A DNA stretch of 64,000 nt from Heterocephalus glaber (lineage: Eukaryota; Chordata; Mammalia; Rodentia; Bathyergidae), in contig NW_004624882.1 in NCBI RefSeq assembly GCF_000247695.1, positions 3,218,329-3,282,328 of the forward strand, written 5' to 3'. Every line of letters begins with the position of its first letter. Position 1 is the first letter of the stretch. Below the pieces are notes generated by a model. It was not told the origin of the DNA. It did not search any database and worked only from the letters and a program-made list of their open reading frames with translations. Made by a program: the position numbers and the translations under genes. Of the stretch, positions 21,405 to 32,529 are shown in pieces.

Positions 21405-21969
21405 CAGTGGACCCTTGAGTTACAACCAGCCTCACATACAAACAACTTGGGTTATGACCGAAATTTTAGTTTTAACTTACCATCAAAGTCTTGAGTTACG
21501 ACCTGAATACCAGTTGAGACACCTCGTGAGCCAGAAGCAGGTCCTAATGCACTACAGACTCTCCCAAGGAAAGATAGGACACCAGAGAGCCAGATTCCTG
21601 ATGTTCTTATGGAAGGGGACGCTCCTTCCAAATAATAACCACCTTCCATTTCATCCTCCCTTCCTGTAAGCCAAAGATGTCAATTTGAATGGTGAGTACA
21701 GTATGGAATTGTTGTTTTTGGTAAACTAGGCATGTTTTCTAACTTTTTGCTGAATACCCTAGAAAAAGTATTGGTGTTTCTGGTAAATTATGCACATTAT
21801 ACAACCCTTTTTAATTTGAAAAGGTTAGTTAAGGGGTGCTTTGGGAAGTTCGCAACACATTATGGATATTTCCACTATTTCTTATGGAAAAAATAGTTTT
21901 GACTTGCAACCAACTTAAGTTATAACCAGCCTTTGCAAACAAATGAGTTCATAAGTCAAGGGTCTACTG
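21405..21969. mobile_element. Tigger-like (pogo/mariner) transposon relic with inverted ends
   Basis: CAGTGGACCCTTGAGTTACA at the left matches, in reverse, TCAAGGGTCTACTG at the right. The sub-terminal blocks (AACTTGGGTTATGACC / GCAACCAACTTAAGTTATAA) also correspond. About 565 bp without a transposase frame, so non-autonomous. It splits an L1 at a CA/CA target, where TA would be expected. Confidence 0.75.
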
Positions 21970-22076
21970 CACATTAGTTCTCCAAAATTTACTTATCTTC
22001 TAACTGAAAGTTTTATACTCTTCGATGACCATCTCCCCATTTCACATACCCCTTAGCTCTTGGTAATCACCTTCGT

Positions 22077-22745
22077 ATTGTTCCATTTTTCATTTTATTT
22101 TTTATTAGTGTATGTTTGTGATATGTAAGAATTACGTTCATCTTGGGGAATTGGTACGCATACATATCACTTCTTAATCGTTTTTACTCTACTTCCCCAT
22201 CCACTCTCCATTCTCTTCCCTTTCCTCAAATCCCCTTCAGTTACATTCTAAAATGATTCTTCATAGCAGTGAGATCACACAGTATTTGTCTTCATGTGCT
22301 GGCTTCTTTCATTTAGCTTAATGTCCTCCAGGTTTATCCATGTTGCTAAAAGTGGCGGGATTTCCCTTTTTAAAAAGCTTAATGGTATCCATTTTATACG
22401 TAGACCACAGTTCCCTTCTCTCTTCATTACATCTCCATTTCTTGGCAGTTGTGAATAGTATGTGATGAACATGGAAGTGCAGATATCTCTTTAAGGCACT
22501 GATTTCATTTCCTTTGGATATACACCCAGGAGTGGGAGTGCTGGACCACATGGTAGTTCTATTTTTAATTTTTTGAGGAACCTCCATATTGCTTTTGAAA
22601 ACGGTTGTACCTGTTTACATTCCCACCCACAGTGCATAAGGGTTTTCTTTTCTCCACATCCTCACCAACACTTCTCATCTTTTGAATTTTTAGTGATGAA
22701 CCCATTCCAACAGGAGTGAGGAGCTATCTCACTGTAGCTTTTTCC
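22077..22745 (-). mobile_element. L1 3' end
   Basis: TTTATTAGTGTATGTTTGTG and a pyrimidine-rich tract are followed by GTTTATCCATGTTGCTAAAA, GATATACACCCAGGAGTGGG and CCAACAGGAGTGAGGAGCTA, all in the reverse order of an L1 3' region. Confidence 0.8.
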
Positions 22746-23545
22746 CCACATTTTTTAATTAATGCGTATTGGTTATACAAATCAATGGGTTTCATTTTTG
22801 GCAGATTTGTGCACACACATAGCATACTTTTAATTTATGTCTCCTTGATGATTGGTGATGTTGAGCTTTGGGGGACTAGTATTTTAACCGGAGAAATACT
22901 CTTTCTGGTCCCCAAAGTGCCACGTGAAAGCCATTGCTTTAAGCCATTGACTCTAATAAATTGCATTTGTTTTTTTTTAATTAAAATTATTGCAAAAACC
23001 TTTAGAGGTGTACTTAGGTGTTAAGGAGCACAGTGAGTACTAAATTGTTAGTGATGTTTATGAGAGAATATTAAGTCATTGTAAAAACACTTGCTTTTCC
23101 AACTTTTTTACCTCTTTATCATTTTCCTGTCCTCTGTTTCCTTCCTTCTCTTTCCTTTTATTTATCTTCCTCTTTCCTTTATCCTTCTCTCTTTGCTTTT
23201 CCCTCTCCTGTGCCTTTTAAGCTATTCAAAGAAATCTCAATGAAGAAAACAAGAGGAAAATAAAAGGCAATACTGGACAAACAGCTTCTTCATATGCTTA
23301 GTGTTATTGGTGGTTCTGCTTTTTTTTTGTTTGTTTGTATTTTGGGTTATTTCAAAGACCCTTTAGCCTCTATCACAGAGAATGTCTTTCAATAAACTGC
23401 TAAAATATTTTTAAAAAGAAATCATTATCTTCTATGTGTATAGTATGCTAGGCATAAAAAAGAGAAAAAATCTACCTTGATACTAATATTGAGACTTTCA
23501 ACCTTTGAGATTTAGAATTATTGAACTTAGGAAATTAGTTTGCTA
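22746..23545. other. Unassigned sequence with a pyrimidine-rich tract
   Basis: The stretch 23110-23215 is strongly C/T-rich. I see no gene or well-defined element. Confidence 0.35.
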
Positions 23546-23555
23546 TTACCTTCCA

Positions 23556-23683
23556 AAATTGAGCACAGTGGTGTGCACCCATAGTCCTAGCTATTTGGGA
23601 GGTTGAGGTGGGATCACTTGAGCCTGGGAGTTTGAGGCCAGCCAGGGTAACACAGTGAGGCCTTTTCTCAACAACAACAAATT
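23556..23683 (+). repeat. B1-type 7SL-derived SINE
   Basis: GAGCACAGTGGTGTGCACCC, GCTATTTGGGAGGTTGAGGT and AGGCCAGCCAGGGTAACACA follow 7SL order and end in (CAA)n. Flanking TTACCTTCCAAA / TTGCCTTCTAAA may be the TSD (10 of 12 identical). Confidence 0.8.
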
Positions 23684-23699
23684 TGCCTTCTAAAGGTGA

Positions 23700-24560
23700 G
23701 GGGAGAGGTGCTACAGAAGAAAAATGTTCTGGCCGGAAAGGAAATAAGACCTGAGTAAAGGAAGCTGAAGGACACACACTTCCACTCAGGGTTTAGCATT
23801 GACAGGAATGCTTGGTGTGTAGGAGTTTAGAGCTGGGTTAGTATTATTTAAAGGACTGTAAGCCTGGCCTTTAATTTTAAAGGGGTGTGGGGGTGGAGCA
23901 TGGCAGGTGGTGAACCAAAGGAATTCACTGCATCTGAAAAAATAAGCTTAAGTACTAACTCCATTGTTGGCAGAGAAGCAAGAACATTCCATATTTGGGG
24001 TTGAAGATAATCCTTTTTTCTAGACTTGTTTTCCTAAATTTTTCTTCTGCCTCCTCTGGAAGACAAGGCAAAGTTCTTTATACCGGCCACCAAATATCAC
24101 TGTCTGTATTTGGCATGAATCTGTAAGTGGGTTATGCTGTGAAAGTGTTCTTTGGCTATTTTGAACATATATACATGATCTCTTTCTCAACACAGTTTGT
24201 GTTTTGTATTTTTGGAAGCTCATGGAGTATACATTTTGTTTTCCATAAACAATACTGAATAGCTGTGCCTGGCTGAGTTCTCTTCTCTAGACAACATGGA
24301 TCTCTATATATCATCTTGATGCCACTGGTGAGAGTTTTCTGGATTTAGAGATTTGGTGCTGGTTGTTTCCATATTCCAAGAATGGAGCCTCTGAATGAAG
24401 ACCAGATTTAAAAATCTGAAATTTCTTTTACTTTGAGAACCATGAAAGGAGATACTACATCTTACCCACCTGTGGCCCAGCAGCTTAATTTCACATTACT
24501 GAATCACTTCCACACAAACACTTGAGAATCTTCAATGTGAGAATTTTCAAAGAGATGACA
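23700..24560. other. Unassigned intergenic sequence
   Basis: Nothing recognisable beyond short AT-rich stretches. Confidence 0.3.
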
Positions 24561-24565
24561 ACTTT

Positions 24566-24715
24566 GTTTTTATTAGTACAAGTTTACCGCACATAATGAT
24601 TACATTTATTGAGGGGAGTTGGTATATGTACATAACACATCTTTTAATTCTTTTTACTTCCCCTTTCCCTCCCCTCCCTCACTTTTCCCTCCATCTCTTA
24701 GAAAGAAGGAAAACC
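24566..24715 (-). mobile_element. L1 3'UTR end fragment
   Basis: TTTTTATTAGTACAAGTTTA, ATAATGATTACATTTATTGA and CTTTCCCTCCCCTCCCTCA match the modules at 62840 and 63010. Confidence 0.7.
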
Positions 24716-24767
24716 ATTAACCTAAATTTTAGAGTAAGAGTCTCGAACAGCAAGATATAAGAAATTG

Positions 24768-24780
24768 CCACTGGGGGGCG
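24768..24780 (+). promoter_or_regulatory. Candidate CTCF core motif
   Basis: CCACTGGGGGGCG differs at one core position (A to G) from the CCACYAGGGGGCG consensus, and the following TTA also fits. It is in otherwise unassigned sequence between HCCS and the probable upstream neighbour. Sequence match only. Confidence 0.4.
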
Positions 24781-24799
24781 TTAGAAGTTCAGAAACTGC

Positions 24800-26840
24800 T
24801 CTGCTAATCCCCGAGGCAACGGAGCACTTTAGCTGGTTTATTTATTCAAAGCTGGGATTTGGAAGTGTGAACCGTCAAGCTCACAGAAATTCCTGGATGA
24901 GAAACACAGTCCTGGGAAAAATCTACCAGAGATGGAATTAGCACCTTGGCGGACCTCCTTTTACAAAAAGAGCTTTCCTTTCTTGTGCATCTTGAGAATT
25001 TACTTTAATTCCCTTCAATCTGAAACAGAGGAAGCCAAGGTGAACTACAAAGAAAGAATACAGCAAAGAAGGGTACTTATTTGTCATTACCTGCAACACA
25101 TGGAAGTGCACAGTTTTAATGGCATTAAGGGATCTCCCATCCACTTGGATCAGTTTTGGCTGGTGTGGGTGGGCCACAGTTGGTACCTTTCCTGGGTAAA
25201 GGAGAAAAGTTGTAGAGTTTCTCCTAGGAAATTCCAAGTGAGAGTTAACACTTGAAGAGACTGTTAAATAATCTAGTGAGGAGATGTTAGACAGGTTCAG
25301 AAAGGTATCCTATGGAAAATAAAGAGGAAAAAATATATATCTTCATAGAGGGAGCAGTTTTGCAGCCCCTTCATGGCATACTGTGAACTTTATTTTTCCT
25401 TCCCAAGGAGGTGCTTGGAAGTGTACCAGGCCTGGCACCCGACTTTTACCATCACACCTCATCAGGCATGATCAATACTGGGGGAGCGCAGTCACTAATC
25501 CTACTTGATCTTTTTTTCCCCAAGATTGCCATGAGTAAAGTGTCATCAGCACAAGGGTTTGCACTGCTTCCATTCCCAGAAGAGGAATAACATACAGGAA
25601 AGAAATCAAGTCCAGAGTGCACTTTTGGGCCTAAAAGAAGGCAGACATATATCTAAGAAATCATATCACTTCCCATGCCCCATAGGCTGCCCTTTTCTAA
25701 AAAATTACAACCTGGCATAGGGATCAAGTGGGTGTTCTATGGTTGGAGCTAGGAGAAGGACGTGTAGTGCTTAGTATCCTGTGTCTTCTGGAAGTTACTG
25801 ACACGTTTCTGATGGATATTCAGATAACCTAGGAATACGTTTTATTAGTGAGAACATTTTGCGCTTTAAGTGAGAAGTCCAGCTTGAGTAAATTTAAACA
25901 AAAAGGAATTTTTGGTTCACATTCCCAGAAAGTACAGGGGTGGGTAAAGCCTTAGGAAGAGCTAGATCCAGGTGCTCTGCCTCTATCTAGGAGAGGTGGG
26001 GCAAAGTGATTGGCCAGATCTGGAGTGTTGTGATAGATAACTCATCTAAGACAACATGAAGTAGAAGAGAGGAATGTTCTCAGAGGAACTAATGCTAGAC
26101 AGACTAGAGCAGCATGAATCTGTAGGTAAATAATTTGTCAATATAGACAGGAAGAGCAACCAGGTGAATAATCATAAGTGATCCATTAGCTAATAATAAA
26201 ATTAATCCCAACTGTTTGAGGATTCTTGTGTAAATAACTTGAAAAATGCCTCAGCTAATTCAAAGAGGATCTTGGAACTATTTTTTTTTTGACAAATGCC
26301 TATAAACAAGAACCTAACTTGTGATCACATTCCACTTTTGTTCCTACAATAGGGACAGCTCCATCAGTTTAATACCAAACACGGAGAAGGTAACATACTG
26401 TCCAATAATGAAAAGCACCGACAATCACTTTTAGGATTAAGAGTCTCAAAATTTTCCCTGAAAACCTCTTCAGGTCTACATAATTATTTGCAAGCCTCCT
26501 TTAATATCAGTGATCTGTTTTCTATGTAAATCCTATTCATATAAAACACACACCCTGGCATAAAACATAAACCAAAAAACACAAAACGTGGAGAGATTGA
26601 GGATCCCCAAATAACTATAGTCAATACTGATAAGGTGTGAAGAGATGTTTTGGCCTGAGTGACAGTAGTCCTTGGCCTTTGAGCTGACAGAATTGTGGGA
26701 ACCCATTGTGGGAACCATGTGACTTCCCCAGGCCTCGGGCCTGGCAGCCGCATCCATACAATTTTGAGCCTTAGGAGAAAAGCCCTTGGCCTGGTGGTGA
26801 GGGGACTAGGAAAGGGCACCCTTTCCAGCCATCATTGGGC
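24800..26840. other. Unassigned intergenic sequence
   Basis: The short frames at 24932-25255 and 26484-26819 do not resemble proteins I know. A diverged repeat-like stretch is present at about 25880-25990 (AAAAAGGAATTTTTGGTTCA), family not named. Confidence 0.3.
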
Positions 26841-26849
26841 TGTTCTGGG

Positions 26850-26965
26850 CTCTCCTTGCCAGCTATAGGAATGTGGATGTCACTTTGCCTCTCAGAGCCT
26901 CCACTGCCTCAACAGTAAAGTGACAAGAATACTGACTTTGTGGTGTTATTTTGTGGATAAAATAA
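26850..26965 (+). repeat. MIR SINE relic
   Basis: CACTTTGCCTCTCAGAGCCT followed by CAACAGTAAAGTGACAAGAA is the MIR middle. Confidence 0.6.
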
Positions 26966-26992
26966 ACCATCATATATTTGTCTAACTCAGAA

Positions 26993-27208
26993 ATTGGCAC
27001 ATTGCTTTCTGTGAAGAGCTAGAGAGTAAATATTTTGGACTCTATGGGCCATATCTCTGTGCAAGCTACTCAACTCTGCCATGGTAGCAGGAAAGCAGCC
27101 GTGAACAATATGTAAATAAATGGATGTGGCTGTACTACAACAAGAGTTTATTTACAAAATGAGAGCAACCCTCAAATTGGGCCCAAAGACCATAGTCTCT
27201 GGTCTAAT
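26993..27208 (+). mobile_element. hAT-Charlie-type non-autonomous transposon
   Basis: AGAGAGTAAATATTTTGGAC, GCAAGCTACTCAACTCTGCC, AACAATATGTAAATAAATGG and GAGTTTATTTACAAAATGAG follow the order of a well-known mammalian Charlie-derived element. Confidence 0.7.
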
Positions 27209-27329
27209 GGTTAGTTCTTCCCTGCTCAGCAAATGTTAGCTCCTCCCTCCTTATCCTATTAACTTTCCTACCTCTTGTCAGAGAATATTCCTATAAAGAC
27301 CTGGATTACATGGCCCCTGACCCCAATTT

Positions 27330-27482
27330 ATATGTTGAAAGCCTAACTCTTTATGTGACTATATTTGGAGATAGGATGCTTAAGGAGGTAATTAAGTTTA
27401 AATGAAACTATTAACAGTGCAAACCAAATTAGATAGGACTGGTGTCCTTATAAGAGGAAGAGACACCAGAGTGTTCTCTCTC

Positions 27483-27527
<45 letters not shown>

Positions 27528-27665
27528 ATACAGAGAAAAGGCCACGCAGTGATCAGAGGAAGTCTCACTAGAAACTAAATGTTGCCTGTATCTTGCTTGA
27601 CCTTGTGCTTCCAGCCTCCAGAACTGTTTTTAAAACACCCAGTCTGTGATACATTGTTATGCCAG
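27330..27665 (+). mobile_element. MLT1-type LTR with a (TC)n tract
   Basis: TTATATGTTGAAAGCCTAAC, TGGTGTCCTTATAAGAGGAA, then (TC)n at 27475-27523, then CAGCCTCCAGAACTGTTTTT and ACCCAGTCTGTGATACATTG. A MaLR provirus follows immediately. Confidence 0.75.
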
Positions 27666-27667
27666 CT

Positions 27668-29005
27668 TGTAATGGTTTAGATCTGTGGTGTCCTCTAAAA
27701 GCCTCACGTGTTTGAAAGGTGATTGGATCAGAAGAACATTATACTTAGCAGTGGACTCATCTCTTAATGAGTTTAGCAGCTGACTGTGCTATTGGGAGGT
27801 GGGGCCTGGTTAGAAGAGGCAGGTCACATGTTGGTATACCTCCCTTGTTCCTCCCTTCTCTCTCAGCATCCTGGCTATCATAGCATGAGCAACTTTCTAC
27901 CTCCCAGACTCTTCTGCCATACAGTGCCTGCCTTGGAGCCAGCATACCAGGGACTGTAACCATGAATCAAAATAAACCTCCTTTAAGTTATGGATGTTGG
28001 GTATTTTGTCCCAGCAATGAAAAAGTGACTAAGATTTTGGTATGAGAAGTATGATCATTGTCAGGACTATACCTGACCATGTGGTTTAGAAGCCTTTGGA
28101 ACTGGTTCATGGGAGGAGTCTGGAAGAGTTTGGAAATGCTGGCTAGCGAAGCTCTAGAATGCTGTAAGCTGAGCTTGATGAGAGATTCTGGTCAGAGTTC
28201 AGAAGACAAGAATGCTGATTGAAATGCAGACAGTAAAGGTAAGGCTCAGGAGATTTTGGTTGGAAACAAGGTCTCCATTGGCAGTTGGACTTGACCATGT
28301 GTGTTATACTCTGGCAGAAAATTTATCTACATTTTGCTTATATTCTGAGACTTTGGAGGAGACTGAGAATAAGGGTGGCAGAATAATTAATCTGACAGAG
28401 GAAATTTCAAAGCATCCCAAAGTTCAGGCTTTGGCATGGATACTGCTAGTGGCTTTTAGTCTGATCTACAGTGAGAAAAGGGAGCAAGTGGCATAGTGAA
28501 ATAATTTGAAATGTTCTCTTTTTTTTTACCCCCCTATTTCTTTCGTTTGGAATGAGAAGGTTTACCCTGTGCCATTGTATGTTGGAAAGGTTTAGCATTG
28601 CTTTTGATTTTTACATGACTCACAACTAAGTGTTTGACTTGAGTCTCAGAGGAGACTTTGGATTTAGACTTTTCAGCCATGCTGGAACTGTTAGGACTTT
28701 GGCTACTCTTAGAGATGGACTAAATATATTTTGCATAAAGAAATGGGCATGAGTCTTCTGGGGGCCAGGGGCAGAACATTATGGTTTAGATATAGAATGT
28801 CCCCTGAAAGCCTCATGTGCTCGGATGTGGGGCTTTTGGAAGGTGATTGCATCTTGGGGGTACAATACTTATTAGTGGATTCATCTGCTAATGAGTTTAG
28901 CTGCTAGGATGTAAGACCTGGTTACAGATGAAACATTCCCTCCTGGCACCTTCCTTCACTCTGCTTCCTGGCCACCAATGAGAAAGTGACTTAGCCAGAG
29001 CTCCA
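27668..29005 (+). mobile_element. MaLR (MST-like) partial provirus: 5' LTR, internal remnant, 3' LTR
   Basis: The 5' LTR is about 27668-28037 (TAATGGTTTAGATCTGTGGT ... AAAAGTGACTAAGA). About 740 bp of internal sequence starts TTTTGGTATGAGAAGTATGA. The 3' LTR is about 28782-29005 (TTATGGTTTAGATATAGAAT ...). The LTRs share GTGGGGC and GTGATTG blocks and lie in the same direction. The internal part is far shorter than a full element and has no intact gene. MaLR internal regions are normally non-coding relics. Confidence 0.75.
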
Positions 29006-29259
29006 AAAATTAATATAATTTCCCATTAACTAACTGTGGGAATGCTGATGTCATCTAAAGTCCTTCTTTCTCTTCTTCTTTTTAAGAAAAATTTATATCT
29101 CTCAAATGGAGATAAGAAAATATCTGCCCTGTTTAAATAACAAAATGTTCGTGAAGCTTAAATTAAGTAAAAAACACAAAGTGTGATTTGGTACAAATAA
29201 TTATTAAGATTTTCTACTTAAGTTGTATCCTATATTTGCAAACATAAATTGCAATGTGA

Positions 29260-29350
29260 TTTAGCTCAGTGGTTCCGTTGCTTGCCTTGCAAGCACAAGG
29301 ACGCGAGTTCGATCCCGGGTACCAAAAGAAAAACAAACAAACAAACAAAC
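29260..29350 (+). repeat. 5'-truncated ID SINE with 14-bp TSD
   Basis: It starts inside the A box (TTTAGCTCAGTGGTTCCG) and ends GGGTACC plus (CAAA)n. The TSD AAATTGCAATGTGA is at 29246-29259 and 29351-29364. Confidence 0.9.
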
Positions 29351-29364
29351 AAATTGCAATGTGA

Positions 29365-30005
29365 GAGTACATTTGGACCCAAATGTTGAAATCTTTTTCC
29401 CCCTAAGGGATGTTACTTGGTCATGGAGTAGTGTTTGTGTTTATTTGCTTGTTTGCTTTTATTTCTTGAGAGGTAGGGACCTACAAGGAGGCTTAGATAA
29501 TTGAATATGTATAAAAAGGTTTCTACCTGTATTCCAAGAGGAATGTCCCCCCTCCCCCCGCACTGTCTGGTGGTCACTGGTATCATTTGTTTGGATAAAG
29601 TTTCTACATGATGTCAAGTGCTATGCCAGGTTTGGTGGATACGGCAGTGACAGAGACAGACAAGGCCTCTGACTCCAAGGACTGTCTATGGTAAGATGAG
29701 GAGAAGTGGTGCTCAGAATAAAGAACATTGAATAAATAAAATAATTACAGAACCTGAATAATATCAGGAAGAAAAGCAACAAGGTCATATGACAGAAGTA
29801 ACAGGCTTGGGGCTGCCTGTAGACAAAATAAGCAGCCTTCATGTCTTCTTCATTTTCCCTTTCATCCTCTTCCATCAACTCTGACCTCCAAGGATTTCAA
29901 GCTCCTACTTTCTCTTGAAAATGTTCAATCAAATTGATCTTGTTTGTGTCATCTCTAATGTACAGTTCACAATAAGAGTAACATAGTTGCTTGGGTGCTG
30001 CTATG
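29365..30005. other. Unassigned sequence
   Basis: Only short spurious frames are seen, for example minus-strand 29621-29878. Confidence 0.3.
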
Positions 30006-30009
30006 AGAA

Positions 30010-30420
30010 GTTTTTTATTTTTGTAAAAAACTATTAATTGTAGAATAGCTTTATATTTACAGGAAATTTACAGAGACAGAGACTTTTCATAGTCCCTATA
30101 TCCATTTTACCTTATTATTAATGACTTGCATTAGTATAGTACATTTGTCATTAGCAATAACCATTTTGATACACTACTGTTAGTTACCATCCATTGTGCA
30201 TTTGGATTTCCTTAATTTTTACCTAATGTTCTTTACTATTCCAGGATGCCATATTACATTTAATCATCTTGTCTTTTTAGGCTCTGCTCTGCTATGACAG
30301 TTTCTCAGACTTTGTTTTTGATGACCTTGACAGTTTTGAAGAGTGCTGGTCAGGTATGTTGTAGAATGTCCCTCAACTGGGATTTTTCGATGCAACTCAT
30401 CATTTTATTCTCATGGCTAA
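30010..30420 (-). mobile_element. Old L1M 3' fragment
   Basis: AAAAACTATTAATTGTAGAA, TTCCAGGATGCCATATTACA, GATGACCTTGACAGTTTTGA and TGTAGAATGTCCCTCAACTG are in the order of an old L1ME/L1M 3' region. Confidence 0.5.
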
Positions 30421-30434
30421 CCTTCAGTGTATGT

Positions 30435-30525
30435 GTAAATTATTCGTCTTTTACAGCTGAAAACACTGAGATACAGAGAGGTCAAGACACAAGTCAAGCT
30501 CAGGGTCAGTGTGATTTTATGCTAC
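30435..30525 (-). repeat. MIR SINE fragment
   Basis: TTTTACAGCTGAAAACACTG, then AGAGAGGTCAAGACAC is the reversed MIR core. Confidence 0.55.
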
Positions 30526-30781
30526 ACACTTTGATTCCCTGATCTCTGCATCTGCTAAATTTCTGACAATGAAATAGATCCCTTCAAGGCTACCAGAGCA
30601 AACTCTTTGTAATTCTTGCATATAGTTTTAAACAATTTGAGGACATGTTTAATTAGATAAAGACAATGTTCTTACACTTATTTGCTGAACTCGATATTTG
30701 TATAACTTCAGTGGCTATTTTTGGGGAAAAGTTGCTTAATCCAGGAAGATCACTACAGTGTATTTGCGATCTTGTGTTTTG

Positions 30782-31035
30782 GGGAGTGGTTCTCAAACTG
30801 TGCTTGGAAGTATTGGTTGGACTGCTTGTTAGAGATGCACATTCCTGGAATAGGATCACCACGTCTCTCAATTTGCAATCTTTCTATACTAAAGCCAAAA
30901 TTGGCATAGTATTAAGCAAGTCAGGATAGTTGATCACCCTATCTCAGAGCTCCTGTAGCTTGGTAGGGCCCAGAAACCTGCTTTTAAACAAATTATGCAG
31001 GAGATTGTTCCACACATCCGAAAGTCTGAGGTCTG
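30782..31035. mobile_element. MER5A-like hAT relic with an internal insertion
   Basis: GAGTGGTTCTCAAACTGTGC, CTGCTTGTTAGAGATGCACA, and after an interruption GGGCCCAGAAACCTGCTTTT. Confidence 0.6.
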
Positions 31036-31437
31036 CTCGTAAGCTATGGAAATGAATTCCTGAAAGCACTGTGAGGGATTTCTAGAGATGGATTTTCATT
31101 TCTTTGGGTATGCTTGCTTCTACCTGAAGTTGAGGGAGAATAATATCATCTAAACTCCAGCCGAGTTAGGGAGGATGAGTTAAGAAAGGTACTACTTGCC
31201 TAATTGCACATTTTAGTTGTGTAAAGATGGGAGCTTCCACAGAATGGAAAAATCCCTATGTTGCTGTTATTTATCAATTGGGATTAATGAGTCTACATTA
31301 ATCTAAGATGGTTCACAAGCTTCGACAGCTCTCCAAGGAAAGTTTAAAAATCTCAGTGCTCAGGCCCATTCCAGGCCAGTTTCATCAAAATCTCTGGGAC
31401 GTGGAAGGCAGCAGTAATTTGAGAATGATGGGTCAAA

Positions 31438-31870
31438 AGCAACATTGTCCAGTAGAAATAGGATGTGAGCCCTACTTTTCTAGCAGTCACATTTTAAAAA
31501 GTAAAAGAGACGCACATGCGTTTTTAAATTTAACTCAACATGTGACATTTTGTTATTTAATCTATAATCATAAATTATCAATGACATATTTTGCATAAGT
31601 GTTTTTTACACTAGTCTTTGAAATCTGGTGTGTATTTTACCCTTCCAGTACTTCTTAATTTGGTTGCTACATTTTCACCAGAAATACTCGAGTTGTATTT
31701 ACATTCATATACTCAAGTTATTGCAAACATATTTAAAAGTCCCCCAATAACTGAAAGGAGTTTAGCTTTTACATTTTAATTTAAAATTTTAAATCGCAGC
31801 CTCTCGGTCTTCCTAACCATATTTTAGTGGCTGAACAGACAGACACATGTGGCTAGTAACCTTGGTAATG
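31438..31870. mobile_element. DNA-transposon-like relic
   Basis: Starts near GTCCAGTAGAAATAGGATGT and ends with ACACATGTGGCTAGTAAC, a terminal motif of a common mammalian DNA element whose exact name I cannot give. The centre is AT-rich. Confidence 0.4.
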
Positions 31871-31879
31871 GTCAACACA

Positions 31880-32050
31880 GATCTGGGGCAGGACTTCTCA
31901 AAGTTAATTGGGCTTACAAATCACTTGAACAACCCAGTAAAATTTGTATTCTTATTCAAGAGATACAGGGTAGAGACTGAGCCTGTATATTTCTATCAAG
32001 CTGATGCTACTGGTCCAGGGACCACACTTCCAGTGGCAAGAATCTACATT
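31880..32050. mobile_element. MER5A hAT relic
   Basis: CTTCTCAAAGTTAATTGGGC at one end, and GATGCTACTGGTCCAGGGAC, CACACTT near the other. Confidence 0.7.
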
Positions 32051-32182
32051 ATTGAATGAGGAGGCTACCTCCACTCTGATTTCTTCATTTGCTCAATGTG
32101 ATTCCCTTATTTCAAAACACAACATGCAAACAATTCACTTTTTTTGGTTAGGAAATGTGTAGTTTAAAATACTATACTTGTA

Positions 32183-32511
32183 CAGTCTACCCTCTATATC
32201 TGGAGTTCCACATCTGTAAATTCAACCAACCATGGATGAAAAATATTTGAAAAAAATAAATTGCATCTGTGCTGAATAGGTACATTTTTTGGCGTTATTC
32301 CCTAAGCAATGAAAAATTAAAAGTATTTATGTAGCATTTACATTGCATTAGCTTTTATAAGTAATATAGAGATGATTTAAAGTATGTGGGAGGGTGTGCA
32401 TAGGTTATATGCAAACATGACAACATTTTATTTAAGGGACTTGAGCATCTGCAAATTTTGACATACACGGGGTTCTGGAACCAACCCCCCACGTATACTG
32501 AGTGATATCTG
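32183..32511 (+). mobile_element. MER2 Tigger transposon with TA target duplication
   Basis: CAGTCTACCCTCTATATCTG, CAACCAACCATGGATGAAAA, AGTAATATAGAGATGATTTA, ACTTGAGCATCTGCAAATTT, CAACCCCCCACGTATACTGA. TA flanks both ends (32181-32182, 32512-32513). Near full-length copy without a transposase gene. Confidence 0.85.
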
Positions 32512-32529
32512 TATGTGTATACATTAGAA

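Larger units (their letters stand above)
21040..22076 (-). mobile_element. Old L1M 3' region, split by an ID and a Tigger
   Basis: TTTATTGACAAATAAAAGTT, then CACAATCAAGATAATTAATG, then ATTACAGTCACCATGATGCA. It resumes after the Tigger with CATTAGTTCTCCAAAATTTA. It contains (GT)n at 21267-21312. Confidence 0.7.

Noticed and set aside
28050..28780. Coding retroviral gene inside the MaLR partial provirus
   Set aside because: The frame at 28212-28496 is short and matches no viral domain. MaLR interiors are normally non-coding.
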